Below, one piece after another: positions 45,195-55,677 of a stretch of DNA of 64,000 bases. The position numbers and the translations under genes were made by a program. The stretch is from Celeribacter baekdonensis (lineage in GTDB: Bacteria > Pseudomonadota > Alphaproteobacteria > Rhodobacterales > Rhodobacteraceae), in contig NZ_FNBL01000004.1 in NCBI RefSeq assembly GCF_900102315.1, positions 247,714 to 311,713 of the forward strand, in the 5' to 3' direction. A model generated the notes under the pieces. The model made no database searches. It saw only the letters and a list, made by a program, of their open reading frames with translations, and had not been told where the DNA came from. Each line of letters starts with the position of its first letter. Position 1 is the stretch's first letter.

Positions 45195-45209
45195 TTAAGC
45201 AGCCTTTCA
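45195..45209 (+). promoter_or_regulatory. CtrA-like box before motB
   Basis: TTAA-GCAGCCT-TTCA fits TTAA-N7-TTAA with one mismatch and ends 46 bases before the motB start. Confidence 0.4.
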
Positions 45210-45255
45210 TTCCTCTTTGTTAGACCTGTTCTCGGGTGAAGAATGAGGTGGTGTG

Positions 45256-46107
45256 ATGAGCGCTAAAGGCAATGCGCCAATTATCATCAAGAGAAAAAAG
45301 GTTATCGCCGGTGGTGGTCATCATGGCGGTGCCTGGAAAGTGGCCTATGCTGACTTCGTGACCGCGATGATGGCATTTTTTCTCTTGATGTGGCTGTTGA
45401 ATGCGACAACGGAAAAGCAACGCAAAGGGCTTGCGGATTATTTCAATCCGACCATTCCCGTGAACCGGATTTCCGGCGGTGGGGACGGGGCTTTTGGCGG
45501 AGACTCGGTGTTTACCGAAGAAACCCTGTCACAAAACGGAACAGGCGCCTCAAGCTCGCATGCCGCAAGTAAAAATGGCTCCTCCAAATCATCCACCTCA
45601 ACTGAGGATGTAAATGCCGAAGCCATGGAAGCCAAAGCTTTTGCCGAAGTGCAAGAACTCCTCACGGCATTCAGTGGCGAAAGCATGGCCGCCGATGAGG
45701 CGATGCGCCATATCGTGACTCGCGTGACCGATGAGGGCTTGATCATTGAACTGCATGATCTGGATGATGAACCGCTGTTCAATGCCCGTTCGGCTGAACC
45801 GGAAGAGATCATGACGATTCTGGTCGAAATGCTGACAGATGTGTTCAAAATTGTCCGCAATGACATCGCTGTCACGGGATATGTTCAATCGCAGCCGCTG
45901 GTTGTCGCCGACAATCCGGTTTGGGATCTCTCCACCAAACGTGCGGATCAGGTACGCCTCTTGATTGAGAGGAATGGGACGCCGAGCAACCGCATTCAAC
46001 GGGTCACCGGATATGCGGACCGCAAACCCGCAGTTGGAAATCCCATGGCTGCGCGCAACAACCGAGTGGAGATCATCCTTTTGCGCAATAATGGGAAAAA
46101 GAAATAG
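45256..46107 (+). CDS. motB: Flagellar motor stator protein MotB
   Basis: A 283-residue protein. The short cytoplasmic basic N-terminus is followed by one membrane helix containing the essential proton-channel Asp (YADFVTAMMAFFLLMWLL, Asp about residue 33). A Ser/Gly/Thr-rich linker leads to the C-terminal OmpA-like peptidoglycan-binding domain (ITGYVQSQPL-like VTGYVQSQPLVVADN, LSTKRADQVRLLIERNG, RVTGYADRKPA). It anchors the stator to the wall with MotA, which is not in the window. ATG 45256 is preferred to GTG 45253. Confidence 0.94.
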   Translation: MSAKGNAPIIIKRKKVIAGGGHHGGAWKVAYADFVTAMMAFFLLMWLLNATTEKQRKGLADYFNPTIPVNRISGGGDGAFGGDSVFTEETLSQNGTGASSSHAASKNGSSKSSTSTEDVNAEAMEAKAFAEVQELLTAFSGESMAADEAMRHIVTRVTDEGLIIELHDLDDEPLFNARSAEPEEIMTILVEMLTDVFKIVRNDIAVTGYVQSQPLVVADNPVWDLSTKRADQVRLLIERNGTPSNRIQRVTGYADRKPAVGNPMAARNNRVEIILLRNNGKKK

Positions 46108-46122
46108 ATTGGATTTTACGCG

Positions 46123-46137
46123 TTAGGGGGTCGTTAA
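46123..46137 (+). promoter_or_regulatory. CtrA-like box before flgE
   Basis: TTAG-GGGGTCG-TTAA fits TTAA-N7-TTAA with one mismatch. It lies in the 91-base gap after motB, 61 bases before flgE. Confidence 0.45.
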
Positions 46138-46198
46138 GCCTGGATGTGCATTCTGTGACTCGATCTTCGGATCTTAGCAGCAGAAAGGCGCTACCTAT

Positions 46199-47494
46199 AT
46201 GTCTATTTCCTCCTCGCTCAACGCTGGCGTGGCGGGCCTTGCGGCCAATGCCACCCGCCTTGCGACCATTTCAGATAACATCGCGAACTCTGGCACCTAT
46301 GGCTACAAGCGAGCCGAGGCTGATTTTCAGTCTTTCGTGATCACCAATAGCAACAGTTCCGGCACCTATTCTGCCGGGGGGGTGCGGGCCTCCACGAACC
46401 GTCTGATTGCCGAACAGGGTTCGCTCGTTTCAACGTCAAATGCCACCGATATCGCGATTTCGGGGAATGGTTTCATTCCCGTGACCACCGAAGTTTCTAT
46501 TGACGGGACGATGGGGGATCAGCCCCTGATGATGACGACGACGGGTTCGTTTTACACGGATGCTGACGGGATTTTGAAAACCGACTCTGGCCTTGTTTTG
46601 CTGGGTTGGCCCGCCGAAGCGGACGGAACAATCGCGACATACGCGCGGGACACGATGACCGGGCTCGAACCTGTTGTGATCAATTCCAACCAAACCGCCG
46701 GTGACCCGACGACGAAAATCAATTTGGGTGTGAACCTTCCGGCGGAGGACGCCACGGAGGTTCTTCCGCTTTCTGTTGAGTATTTTGGCAACCTCGGGAC
46801 GTCTGAGTCGCTCAACGTGACGTTTACGCCGGATGCTGTCGCTCCCAACACATGGGTGATGTCGATCACAGATTCGGCCTCTGCCGGGGCGATCATTGGC
46901 GAATACACAATCGTTTTTGATGACTCTCGCGGTTCCGGCGGCACGCTTTCAACGGTCACGCCAACCGTCAATAACCCGGCTGCTGCGACCTACAATGCAA
47001 CGGGTGGAACCTTGGCGCTGATGGTTGACGGTGGCCCGATTGAAATGACCATCGGGAAGCCGGGCGATACAAATGGGTTGACCCAGTTGTCTGATACGTT
47101 CGCTCCAACGTCGATCACCAAAGACGGTTCGCCGGTTGGTAACCTCACCTCGGTAGAAATTGCGGACAACGGATATGTCACCGCCACCTATGACACCGGA
47201 TTCACTCGGACGATCTACCAAATTCCCTTGGTGGATGTGCCAAATGCCAACGGCCTGACATCGCTGGGCAACCAGACCTATCAGGTCTCGCCTGACTCGG
47301 GCTCCTTCTTCCTTTGGGACGCGGGCGATGGTCCGACGGGTACGATCGAAGGCTTTGCGCGTGAAGGTTCGACCACGGATGTCGCGGCGGAATTGACCGA
47401 TCTGATTCAGACACAAAGGGCCTATTCGTCGAATGCGAAGGTCATCCAAACGGTCGATGAAATGCTTCAGGAGACCACGAACATCAAACGGTAA
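46199..47494 (+). CDS. flgE: Flagellar hook protein FlgE
   Basis: A 431-residue hook protein with the conserved N-terminal rod/hook motif (ATRLATISDNIANSGTYGYKRAEADF) and the C-terminal SSNAKVIQTVDEMLQETTNI. The central domain is variable and Thr/Gly-rich. It forms the universal joint between basal body and filament. It is the first gene of the flgE-flgK-flgL-flgI run, and flgK starts 34 bases later. Confidence 0.94.
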   Translation: MSISSSLNAGVAGLAANATRLATISDNIANSGTYGYKRAEADFQSFVITNSNSSGTYSAGGVRASTNRLIAEQGSLVSTSNATDIAISGNGFIPVTTEVSIDGTMGDQPLMMTTTGSFYTDADGILKTDSGLVLLGWPAEADGTIATYARDTMTGLEPVVINSNQTAGDPTTKINLGVNLPAEDATEVLPLSVEYFGNLGTSESLNVTFTPDAVAPNTWVMSITDSASAGAIIGEYTIVFDDSRGSGGTLSTVTPTVNNPAAATYNATGGTLALMVDGGPIEMTIGKPGDTNGLTQLSDTFAPTSITKDGSPVGNLTSVEIADNGYVTATYDTGFTRTIYQIPLVDVPNANGLTSLGNQTYQVSPDSGSFFLWDAGDGPTGTIEGFAREGSTTDVAAELTDLIQTQRAYSSNAKVIQTVDEMLQETTNIKR

Positions 47495-47528
47495 TAGTGA
47501 ACGGGCCTGGGGCAAAGGAGGATAAGCG

Positions 47529-48986
47529 ATGAGTATCTCTAACGCTATGGCGAATGCCTTGACGGGCCTGAACGCTGTCTCACGCGCGGCCGATGTTGTG
47601 TCGTCCAACGTCGCAAATGCCATGACCGAGGGCTATGGTCGGCGCGATATTGAACTTTCCTCGCACCAAGTCGGCAAAACCGGCTCGGGCGTTACCGTGG
47701 ACGGGGTTTCGCGATTTTATGACCCGGTCACTACGGGCGAGCGGCGCATCGCAGATGGCGATGTCGCCCTCGAAGATGTGCGCGCAGAGTTCTATGACAC
47801 ATTCACCAAGGCCATGGGGCAGCCGGACGAAGCAGACTCGGTGGCTGGCCGCATCACCGGATTGGAAACCGCGCTGATCGAGGCTGCGAGCCGTCCCGAT
47901 TCAGAGGCGCGATTGACCACGGTCTTGGATGCGGCGACGGAACTGACGAGCCAAATCAAAACTGCAGCCGATAGTATTAAAGACATCCGTATGGATACGG
48001 ATAAGCAAATCGGCAAAGCTGTCGACTTTCTGCAATCTTCCCTTCAGCAAGTGGTTGATCTGAATGTTGCGATCCAAAAACAGGTTTCCCAAGGCTATGA
48101 TCCCAACGCATTGATGGATCAAAGACAAACCCTTGTAGATCAAATTTCTGAAATCATTCCGGTCAAGGAAATCCAAAAAAACAATGGCATGATCTCGCTT
48201 TATACCTCGGGCGGCGCTGTTTTGGTCGATTCCAAAGCCGCAACGATTGAGTTTGCGGCCACGCCAACCATTTCGCCTGACATGACCGTCGAAAACGGCG
48301 CTCTGTCGGGTCTGACCATCAACGATCAATTGGTTTCGACGGATGCGGAAAAAGGGTCGATTGCCGGAGGAAAGTTGGCGGGCCTCTTTGAAGTGCGCGA
48401 CAAACTCGCGCCGGATGCGCAGGTTCAATTGGATGCCCTTGCCCGTGATCTGGTTGAGCGTTTTGAAACCACGGATGCGGATCCCACGCTTGGCATAGGG
48501 GCCGCCGGACTTTTCACCGATGGCGGAAGTGCTCTTGACCCTCTTAACGAAGAGGGGCTGTCCAGTCGGATTTCGATCAATGCCCTCCTGAATCCCGATC
48601 AAGGCGGCGATCTTTGGAAAATCAGAGATGGTCTTGGGGCCATTTCTGAAGGGGATCAAGGCGATGCGACCATCCTGAATTCTCTGGCCGATGCTCTTCA
48701 AAAGACCCGCATAGCATCCTCGGGCAGCCTGACCTCTATCGAGCGTTCCGCTCTGGGTTTTGCATCTGACATCTACTCACTCGGGAAAACCAATCAGCTC
48801 AAAGCTGAGGCGGACCTCACGTTCGCAACCGCGCGACAAGAGTCCCTTCATTCGATCGAATTGGAGAATGGTGTGGATACAGACAATGAGATGCAAAAAC
48901 TGCTCGTGATTGAACAAGCCTACGGGGCAAACGCAAAAGTTATTCAAACGATCCAAGCCCTTATGGATCAGCTGATGGGGATTTAA
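47529..48986 (+). CDS. flgK: Hook-associated protein 1 (FlgK)
   Basis: A 485-residue junction protein between hook and filament. The N-terminal motif is NALTGLNAVSRAADVVSSNV, a FlgK-type central region carries DPNALMDQRQTLVDQISEII, and the C-terminus ends with EMQKLLVIEQAYGANAKVIQ. GGAGG stands before the ATG, and flgL begins 1 base after its stop. Confidence 0.94.
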   Translation: MSISNAMANALTGLNAVSRAADVVSSNVANAMTEGYGRRDIELSSHQVGKTGSGVTVDGVSRFYDPVTTGERRIADGDVALEDVRAEFYDTFTKAMGQPDEADSVAGRITGLETALIEAASRPDSEARLTTVLDAATELTSQIKTAADSIKDIRMDTDKQIGKAVDFLQSSLQQVVDLNVAIQKQVSQGYDPNALMDQRQTLVDQISEIIPVKEIQKNNGMISLYTSGGAVLVDSKAATIEFAATPTISPDMTVENGALSGLTINDQLVSTDAEKGSIAGGKLAGLFEVRDKLAPDAQVQLDALARDLVERFETTDADPTLGIGAAGLFTDGGSALDPLNEEGLSSRISINALLNPDQGGDLWKIRDGLGAISEGDQGDATILNSLADALQKTRIASSGSLTSIERSALGFASDIYSLGKTNQLKAEADLTFATARQESLHSIELENGVDTDNEMQKLLVIEQAYGANAKVIQTIQALMDQLMGI

Positions 48987-48987
48987 G

Positions 48988-49995
48988 ATGACAGCAATTT
49001 CCTACGGCGATATGGGCGCATCCTTGCGCAACATGCGCTTGATCACCCAAGTGAAACAGGACCTCGACAAATACAGCTACGAGGTCTCAAGCGGCCAGAA
49101 ACAGGACCTTGGCGCTGCGGTGTCGGGGGATTTTACGCCGCTTGCCTCAATCGAACGGTCTTTGCGCACACTCGAATCCTATGATGTCGCAATCCAGGAG
49201 GCGAACCTCTTTGCCACAAGTATGCAAACGACGTTTGGCGCGATTTCCTCCCATGTCGCGGACTTGTCCTCCTCGCTTTTGACCTCGTCGACGAACGGCG
49301 ACGCGACCAGCATTTCGGTTGCAGCGCAGGATGCGCGGACGCGGTTTGACGCGGTGGTATCAGGACTCAACACGCGGATTGGGGATAGGTCTTTGTTCTC
49401 CGGCACAGCCACCAGCAAAACAGCGCTGATCCCGGCAGAAGACATGTTGGCGGAACTCCAAACCGCGGTGACCGGCGCGACAACTGCGGCAGATGTCGAA
49501 ACCATTGTGGATGATTGGTTCATGTCTGCGGGAGGCGGCTATGAAACCTTGGCCTACCAGGGGTCTGACAACGCACTTTCTCCATTCTCGCTTGGAGAAA
49601 ATGAATCCGTGCGGCTAGGCATCACCGCGAAAGATCATGCAATCCGTCAAACCCTTAAGGGGCTCGCTTTGGCGTCTTTGGTGGATGAGGGTGTGTTTTC
49701 CTCAGATTTGAACGAACAGGCCAGTTTGATGCGTTCTGCTGGCGAAACCCTTATGGGATCTCAGGCCGGTATGGCCGACCTTCAGGCCCGCGTGGGCACT
49801 GTCGAAGCCCGCATAGAGGATGCAAACCTATCCAATTCGAGCATGACCTATGCGTTTGAGACTGCAAAATCCGAGATCATCTCGTCAGATCCCTACAAGG
49901 CCGCATCGCTTCTAACGCAGACCGAGACACAACTTGAATTGGTTTACACCCTCACTGCGCATATGTCGCGCCTCAGCCTGTCGGACTATATCTAA
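48988..49995 (+). CDS. flgL: Hook-filament junction protein FlgL
   Basis: A 335-residue flagellin-fold junction protein. The N-terminal helix (LRNMRLITQVKQDLDKYSYE, VSSGQKQDLG) and the C-terminal helix (SEIISSDPYKAASLLTQTET) are those of FlgL-type proteins. It is directly downstream of flgK and shares its last base with the flgI start (TAATG). Confidence 0.9.
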   Translation: MTAISYGDMGASLRNMRLITQVKQDLDKYSYEVSSGQKQDLGAAVSGDFTPLASIERSLRTLESYDVAIQEANLFATSMQTTFGAISSHVADLSSSLLTSSTNGDATSISVAAQDARTRFDAVVSGLNTRIGDRSLFSGTATSKTALIPAEDMLAELQTAVTGATTAADVETIVDDWFMSAGGGYETLAYQGSDNALSPFSLGENESVRLGITAKDHAIRQTLKGLALASLVDEGVFSSDLNEQASLMRSAGETLMGSQAGMADLQARVGTVEARIEDANLSNSSMTYAFETAKSEIISSDPYKAASLLTQTETQLELVYTLTAHMSRLSLSDYI

Positions 49996-51098
49996 TGCTT
50001 AAAGCCTTACTCGCTGCCGTTTTTTCCGTAGTTTTGGCCTCAACGGCACAAGCGAATCCGATCCGAATAAAAGACCTCGTCGAATTTGACGGCGTACGCG
50101 GCAATGACCTTGTTGGTTACGGTCTTGTCGTTGGCCTCAATGGCACAGGCGACGGCATTCGAAATGCCCCGTTTACCGAAGAAATCATGTCGAACATTCT
50201 GGAGCGCTTGGGTGTCAACGTTACAGGCGAACAGTTCAGACCCAAAAACGTCGCGGCCGTCTTTGTGACCGCAACACTTCCGCCCTTTTCGCGGGCGGGT
50301 GGACAGATTGATGTGACTGTGTCGGCCATTGGCGATGCCAAAAGCCTTTTGGGGGGGACGCTGATCATGACGCCACTGAATGCGCCGGACGGTCAGATTT
50401 ACGCCGTTGCGCAGGGGACCGTGATCGCGGGCGGTGTATCGGCGCAGGGCGACGGTGCATCCGTGACCCAAGGCGTGCCGACATCTGGGAGCATCCCCGC
50501 CGGCGCGCGGGTTGAGCGCGAGATTGATTTTGATTTTACCCAAATGAAGTCCGTCCGGCTGGCCCTGCGTGATCCCGATTTCACCACCGCAGAACGCATT
50601 GAAAATGCGATCAACAAAGATTTTGGTCGTGTGGTGTCGCGTATGCTGGATGCGGGCACTGTCCTTTTGGACATCAAAGCGACCCGTGAACTTTCGCCGG
50701 CACATGCGTTGGGGCGGGTGGAAAACATCTCGGTTCAGCCTGAGCGCAAGGCACGCGTGGTTGTGGATCAGCGCTCTGGGACCATTGTGATGGGGGAGGA
50801 TGTGCGCCTCTCTCGTGTGGCTGTGAGCCAGGGAAATCTGACGCTTCGGATCGAAGAGGAACCGCTTGTCATCCAGCCCAATCCCTTTTCCGAAGGGGGC
50901 ACTGTCATCGTGCCGCGCACACGTGCAACCCTTGAAGAGGAGCCAGGCATCGGACTTGCGGAGATCGACGAAGGCACGTCTCTGTCAGAAGTTATCGCGG
51001 GCCTCAATGCGCTGGGCGTCTCTCCGAGGGATATGATCGACATTCTTAAAAGCATCAAAGCGGCAGGGGCGCTTCATGCCGAATTCCTCGTGCGGTGA
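49995..51098 (+). CDS. flgI: Flagellar P-ring protein FlgI
   Basis: A 367-residue periplasmic ring protein. The signal peptide (MLKALLAAVFSVVLASTAQA) is followed by the highly conserved IRIKDLVEFDGVRGNDLVGYG and LVVGLNGTGDG. The rest matches the family (RFRPKNVAAVFVTA-like QFRPKNVAAVFVTATLPPF, and GVSPRDMIDILKSIKAAGAL at the end). It is closed by a terminator at 51150. Confidence 0.97.
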   Translation: MLKALLAAVFSVVLASTAQANPIRIKDLVEFDGVRGNDLVGYGLVVGLNGTGDGIRNAPFTEEIMSNILERLGVNVTGEQFRPKNVAAVFVTATLPPFSRAGGQIDVTVSAIGDAKSLLGGTLIMTPLNAPDGQIYAVAQGTVIAGGVSAQGDGASVTQGVPTSGSIPAGARVEREIDFDFTQMKSVRLALRDPDFTTAERIENAINKDFGRVVSRMLDAGTVLLDIKATRELSPAHALGRVENISVQPERKARVVVDQRSGTIVMGEDVRLSRVAVSQGNLTLRIEEEPLVIQPNPFSEGGTVIVPRTRATLEEEPGIGLAEIDEGTSLSEVIAGLNALGVSPRDMIDILKSIKAAGALHAEFLVR

Positions 51099-51149
51099 TT
51101 TTTGAACCAATGCGTAAAAGGGTGCTTATGCGCGCTGAGACAGGCAAAG

Positions 51150-51178
51150 AAAAACGCGCCCAAAAGCGCGTTTTTTTA
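51150..51178. terminator. Bidirectional terminator between flgI and rpsT
   Basis: AAAACGCGC and GCGCGTTTT form a 9-bp stem with a 6-base loop. Seven T follow on the plus strand and an A-rich flank precedes it, so it can serve flgI and, less strongly, the convergent rpsT. Confidence 0.9.
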
Positions 51179-51194
51179 ATCAATGTCGAACGGC

Positions 51195-51458
51195 TTAGCT
51201 GATGGCTTTGACGCGTGCCGCAAGGCGGGACATTTTGCGGGCTGCAGTGTTTTTGTGAATAACGCCTTTGGAGACGCCACGCATCATTTCCGGCTGAGCG
51301 GCGCGCAGAGCAGCCAAAGCGACGGCTTGATCACCGGTCAGGATGGCTTCTTCAACTTTACGGATAAAGGTACGGATGCGCGAACGACGTGCTTTGTTGA
51401 CGTCTGTACGGGCAACGGCCTGACGGGCGCGTTTTTTGGACTGGGGCGAATTTGCCAT
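51195..51458 (-). CDS. rpsT: 30S ribosomal protein S20
   Basis: An 87-residue basic helical protein with the S20 signature [32 protein letters not shown] and [19 protein letters not shown]. The start at 51458 (GAGGG upstream) is preferred to the longer frame from 51500. S20 binds 16S rRNA early in 30S assembly. Confidence 0.97.
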   Translation of the reverse strand: MANSPQSKKRARQAVARTDVNKARRSRIRTFIRKVEEAILTGDQAVALAALRAAQPEMMRGVSKGVIHKNTAARKMSRLAARVKAIS

Positions 51459-51612
51459 GATCGTTTCCCTCTTTCGGGGTTGGTTGCATATATGTTGCAC
51501 ACGGCCCCCGACACCCCGTTAAGGGCAGGACAATCATAGCCTAAGCGGGCTCCACGCGCATGTGAGGCCTCCCTTAGAGCAGAATCGCCCATAAGGGAAG
51601 CCAGAAATAGCT

Positions 51613-52389
51613 TTATTTGTCGCGGAACTGTGGCGCACGTTTTTCCAAAAATGCGGCCATGCCTTCCTTTTGGTCCTCTGTCGCGAAGAGCGCATAGAAA
51701 GCCCGGCGCTCAAACAACACACCCTCAGCCAAGGTGGTTTCATAAGACCGATTGATCGCCTCTTTTGCCGAGGCGACAGAGATCGCACTTTTTTCCGCAA
51801 TTTTGGCGGCGGTTGCCATCACATCCTCAAGCAGGTTTTTGGCCGGAACCACGCGCGACACAAGACCCGAGCGCTCCGCCTCTGTGGCATCCATGAAACG
51901 GCCCGTCAGATGCATTTCCATCGCCTTGGATTTGCCCACAAAGCGCGTCAGCCGTTGCGTGCCGCCAAGGCCTGCGATGATGCCAAGATTGATTTCGGGC
52001 TGGCCAAATTTCGCAGTGTCAGACGCAATGATGAAATCGCACATCATTGCCAATTCACACCCGCCGCCCAGCGCATAGCCAGATACCGCGGCGATGATCG
52101 GTTTGCGTGCGGCCAAAATGGCATTGGAATCGTCGGTAAAAAAATTCTCCGTCGCCATGTCGGCGTAAGTTTTCCCCGACATTTCCTTAATGTCAGCGCC
52201 CGCCGCAAAGGCCTTTTCCGATCCGGTGATGACAATCACGCGTACCTTTGGATCGTGGTCGGCTTTGGTAACGGCATCGGCCAAGTCGGACAAAAGCTGT
52301 GAATTCAAAGCGTTTAGAGCATCAGGGCGGTTCAGCCGGATCAGTTCCACGTCATCTTTGATTTCTGTAATAAGCGTTTTGTAGGCCAT
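51613..52389 (-). CDS. Enoyl-CoA hydratase/isomerase
   Basis: A 258-residue crotonase-fold enzyme for fatty acid beta-oxidation or short-chain acyl-CoA hydration. It has the oxyanion-hole segment [11 protein letters not shown], catalytic Glu residues in [15 protein letters not shown] and [20 protein letters not shown], and the trimerisation C-terminus. Both catalytic glutamates support true hydratase activity. The start at 52389 has GGAGGG upstream. The 154 bases between it and rpsT hold the rpsT promoter and a TCCCTTA/TAAGGGA inverted repeat. Confidence 0.92.
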   Translation of the reverse strand: MAYKTLITEIKDDVELIRLNRPDALNALNSQLLSDLADAVTKADHDPKVRVIVITGSEKAFAAGADIKEMSGKTYADMATENFFTDDSNAILAARKPIIAAVSGYALGGGCELAMMCDFIIASDTAKFGQPEINLGIIAGLGGTQRLTRFVGKSKAMEMHLTGRFMDATEAERSGLVSRVVPAKNLLEDVMATAAKIAEKSAISVASAKEAINRSYETTLAEGVLFERRAFYALFATEDQKEGMAAFLEKRAPQFRDK

Positions 52390-52451
52390 ATCGCCCTCCA
52401 TATGTGGATCGCAGTTTGGGGAGTCCTAACACTTGGCCCAGAGGGATCAAG

Positions 52452-53303
52452 TCATCTCTGGCAGATCGGGCAAAAGAAGGTCGAGCGCCCGGACTGAACG
52501 ATCCTTTTGATCTCGGATGTGCACTCGGGCGCGACACAAGGCGCGTCTTCGCGACCATAGACGCGAAAGTTGTGTTGGAAATAGCCAAGCTCACCATCCG
52601 CCTGACGGAAATCTTTCAACGACGACCCGCCCGCTTCGATCGCCTCTAACAAAACGTCGCGTATGATTGGTACAAGCGAGGCGACGCGGGCCTTGGCAAT
52701 CTGACCTGCTTTGCGCGCCGGATGAATCCCTGCGCGAAACAACACCTCACACACGTAAATATTGCCCAACCCGGCGACAATATGCTGATCCAAAAGCGCG
52801 GTTTTGACCGGGGTATTTTTGCCTGTAAACGCAGCGATCAAATGCGCCTCATCAAACTGATTGCCCAAAGGTTCGGGTCCTAGTTTGGCCAAAAGCGGAT
52901 GCGCCGCCTCGGCGTCCGTCGCCATCAAATCCATCGCCCCAAACCGACGCGGGTCGTTAAAGGTCACGCGCGCGCCATTTTCCATGTGAAAGACCACATG
53001 ATCGTGCTTTTCCAACTGCGGATGCTCATGGACGAACTGGCCCAATGGGTCGCCAGAGACAGTCATCCGTCCCGACATCCCCAGATGGATCAAAAGCGTC
53101 TCAGAGGTGTCGAGATCCGCAAGGATGTATTTCGACCGCCGTCTGAGCCGCTCGATGCGTGCGCCTGTCAGCCGCGCGGCCATGTTTTCGGGAAAGGGCC
53201 AGCGCAGATCGGGTCGATTGACATCGGCTCGCGCGATCACCGCCCCCGCCATGGAGGGTTCCAACCCGCGACGAACCGTCTCGACCTCTGGTAATTCCGG
53301 CAT
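52452..53303 (-). CDS. mutM: Formamidopyrimidine-DNA glycosylase
   Basis: A 283-residue base-excision repair enzyme removing 8-oxoguanine. The start at 53303 is fixed by catalytic Pro2 and Glu3 ([16 protein letters not shown]). Other marks are IHLGMSGRM with the catalytic Lys region, [18 protein letters not shown] and the C-terminal zinc finger ([11 protein letters not shown] ... FFCPICQR). GGAGAG precedes the ATG. It is divergent from ubiE. Confidence 0.97.
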   Translation of the reverse strand: MPELPEVETVRRGLEPSMAGAVIARADVNRPDLRWPFPENMAARLTGARIERLRRRSKYILADLDTSETLLIHLGMSGRMTVSGDPLGQFVHEHPQLEKHDHVVFHMENGARVTFNDPRRFGAMDLMATDAEAAHPLLAKLGPEPLGNQFDEAHLIAAFTGKNTPVKTALLDQHIVAGLGNIYVCEVLFRAGIHPARKAGQIAKARVASLVPIIRDVLLEAIEAGGSSLKDFRQADGELGYFQHNFRVYGREDAPCVAPECTSEIKRIVQSGRSTFFCPICQR

Positions 53304-53389
53304 TTTGATCTCTCCGTTTTCCACATGCGATTGTCACGCCCGGTATGAGGCCTATAAGAAGGGTAAGTTTCGAGAAAGGTGCAAGCACG

Positions 53390-54142
53390 ATGACCAACAC
53401 GGGCGAGAAGACGACACATTTTGGCTTTAAAGATGTGGCCGAAGATCAAAAGGCCGGGATGGTCCATGGTGTCTTTACCTCCGTGGCCACGAAATACGAC
53501 ATTATGAATGACGTGATGTCGATGGGCATTCACCGGGTTTGGAAAGACGCGCTGATGGATTGGTTGGCGCCCCGCCCCGGTCAGCGGCTTTTGGATGTGG
53601 CGGGTGGAACGGGCGATGTATCGTTTAGGTTCCTCAAACGCGCGCCGGGCGCGCGTGCCGTGGTGCTCGACATGACGGAGTCGATGTTGGTTGCGGGCCG
53701 CAAACGCGCTGAGGCCGAACAGATGGCTGAGAGCCTGAATTGGGTCACGGGCGATGCAATGGCCCTGCCGTTTGAGGACAACCAATTCGACGTTTACACA
53801 ATCTCTTTTGGCATTCGGAACGTGACGCGGATCGAGGATGCCCTTTCTGAGGCCTACCGGGTGTTGAAACCCGGCGGACGTTTGATGGTGTTGGAGTTCT
53901 CGCAACTGCCCAATCCCGCGATGCAAAAGGCCTATGACCTTTATTCCTTTAACGTCATCCCCCGCATGGGCCAGATGATCGCTGGCGACCGCGACAGCTA
54001 TCAATATCTTGTTGAGAGCATTCGCAAATTCCCGGATCAGGACAGTTTTGCGCAGATGATCAAAACCGCAGGATTTCATAACGTGAAGTACCGTAATCTG
54101 AGCCTTGGCATTGCGGCGCTTCATTCGGGGTGGAAAATCTAA
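53390..54142 (+). CDS. ubiE: Ubiquinone/menaquinone C-methyltransferase UbiE
   Basis: A 250-residue SAM-dependent methyltransferase adding the C-2 methyl group in ubiquinone synthesis. It shows [19 protein letters not shown], the motif [16 protein letters not shown] and [20 protein letters not shown]. The start at 53390 is used; a frame from 53345 is longer than the family. Its stop overlaps the ubiB start (TAATG). Confidence 0.97.
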   Translation: MTNTGEKTTHFGFKDVAEDQKAGMVHGVFTSVATKYDIMNDVMSMGIHRVWKDALMDWLAPRPGQRLLDVAGGTGDVSFRFLKRAPGARAVVLDMTESMLVAGRKRAEAEQMAESLNWVTGDAMALPFEDNQFDVYTISFGIRNVTRIEDALSEAYRVLKPGGRLMVLEFSQLPNPAMQKAYDLYSFNVIPRMGQMIAGDRDSYQYLVESIRKFPDQDSFAQMIKTAGFHNVKYRNLSLGIAALHSGWKI

Positions 54143-55677
54143 TGCGGGGTCCCCACAATATTTGGCGGCTGATCCGCACGGGTGCTACGATGGAGCGCAC
54201 GGGTGCGATGAAACAGGCGATGGATGCGATGGAGGCCCCGCGTGCCTTTCGCATTTTTGCCAGAACCGTGGTGTGGCCGTTTCGCTGGCTCGGCTATCGC
54301 GGAGACGAGACCTTGCCGCCATTGACCCGTGCGATCACGGCGCTCGGACCCGCCTATATCAAATTTGGCCAAATCCTGTCGACCCGACCCGATGTGGTTG
54401 GGGTTGATCTGGCCAAACAGCTTCAAGTGCTCCAGGATGACCTTCCGCCCTTCCCGCGCGATGTGGCGATCAAAACGGTCGAAGCCGAGCTACAACATCC
54501 CATCTCAGAGTTGTTTTCCGAGTTTTCCGAACCCGTGGCTGCGGCCTCCATCGCCCAAGTCCACAAGGCCGTGCGTGCCGATACCGGACAATCGGTTGCG
54601 GTGAAGGTGTTGCGTCCCGGTATTGAAAAAGCGTTTCGCAAGGACGTTGATGCGTTTTATTTCGCCGCATCCCTGATCGAAAAGTTTTCCCCTGCCTCCC
54701 GCCGCCTGCGTCCAACCGAAGTGATTGCGCATTTTGAAGGCGTGGTGAAAGGCGAGCTGGATCTGCGTCTTGAAAGCTCTTCGGCGTCTGAGTTTGCCGC
54801 CAATACCGCACAGGATGAGGGCTTCTCTGTGCCTGCCGTGGATTGGGCCCTATCGGCGCGCCGGGTGATGACGCTTGAATGGGTTGATGGGATCACGGCC
54901 TCCGATATCGACCAAATCATTGCCGCCGGGCATGATCGTGCCGCTCTTGGCAGCAAGGTGTTGCAGATGTTCCTGAGTCACGCACTACGCGATGGTTTTT
55001 TCCACGCGGACATGCACCAAGGCAATCTCAAGATCGCTGCAAATGGCGATGTCATTGCGCTCGATTTTGGCATCATGGGCGTGCTGGATGAGTATACCCG
55101 ACGCGTTTACGCCGAAATTATCTACGGATTTATCAAAAAAGACTACAAACGCGTGGCGGAAGTTCATTTCGAAGCGGGCTATGTACCCGCCGACCGGGAT
55201 GTGGATGAATTTGCCCGTGCGCTTCGTGCCGTGGGCGACCCGATTTTTGGCATGGATGCGAGCCGGATTTCGATGGCGCGGCTCTTGTCCTATCTGTTTG
55301 AGGTGACGGAACGGTTCGGCATGGAAACGCGCACCGAGCTGATTTTGTTGCAACGCACGATGGTGGTTGTCGAAGGCGTATCGCGTTCGCTTGATCCGCA
55401 TATCAACATTTGGGAAGTCTCCCGTCCCGTGGTCGAGAGCTATATCAAATCCAACATCGGCCCACGCGCGCTGACACGGGATTTGTGGCGCACGGCAACT
55501 GTTTTGGCGCGATTTGGCCCGAAATTACCGCAGTTGGCGGAGGCATTGTTGATCGCACAAACGCAAAAGGCCCCTGTTGTGGAGCCGCGTTCGGACAGAA
55601 AGCAGGCGCTTTGGCTGGTGGCGGGCGGTGCGGTTGCGGCCGGGATCGGTGCGGTTATAGCGCTTGCTCTAAGCTGA
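54142..55677 (+). CDS. ubiB: Ubiquinone biosynthesis kinase-like protein UbiB
   Basis: A 511-residue ABC1/ADCK-family protein required for ubiquinone synthesis. Visible are the KxGQ motif (YIKFGQILSTRPD), the Ala-rich nucleotide loop (PVAAASIAQVHKA), the catalytic HADMHQGNLK and DFGIMG, and a C-terminal membrane anchor (LVAGGAVAAGIGAVIALAL). It is coupled to ubiE and ends 23 bases inside the convergent kinase gene. Confidence 0.96.
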   Translation: MRGPHNIWRLIRTGATMERTGAMKQAMDAMEAPRAFRIFARTVVWPFRWLGYRGDETLPPLTRAITALGPAYIKFGQILSTRPDVVGVDLAKQLQVLQDDLPPFPRDVAIKTVEAELQHPISELFSEFSEPVAAASIAQVHKAVRADTGQSVAVKVLRPGIEKAFRKDVDAFYFAASLIEKFSPASRRLRPTEVIAHFEGVVKGELDLRLESSSASEFAANTAQDEGFSVPAVDWALSARRVMTLEWVDGITASDIDQIIAAGHDRAALGSKVLQMFLSHALRDGFFHADMHQGNLKIAANGDVIALDFGIMGVLDEYTRRVYAEIIYGFIKKDYKRVAEVHFEAGYVPADRDVDEFARALRAVGDPIFGMDASRISMARLLSYLFEVTERFGMETRTELILLQRTMVVVEGVSRSLDPHINIWEVSRPVVESYIKSNIGPRALTRDLWRTATVLARFGPKLPQLAEALLIAQTQKAPVVEPRSDRKQALWLVAGGAVAAGIGAVIALALS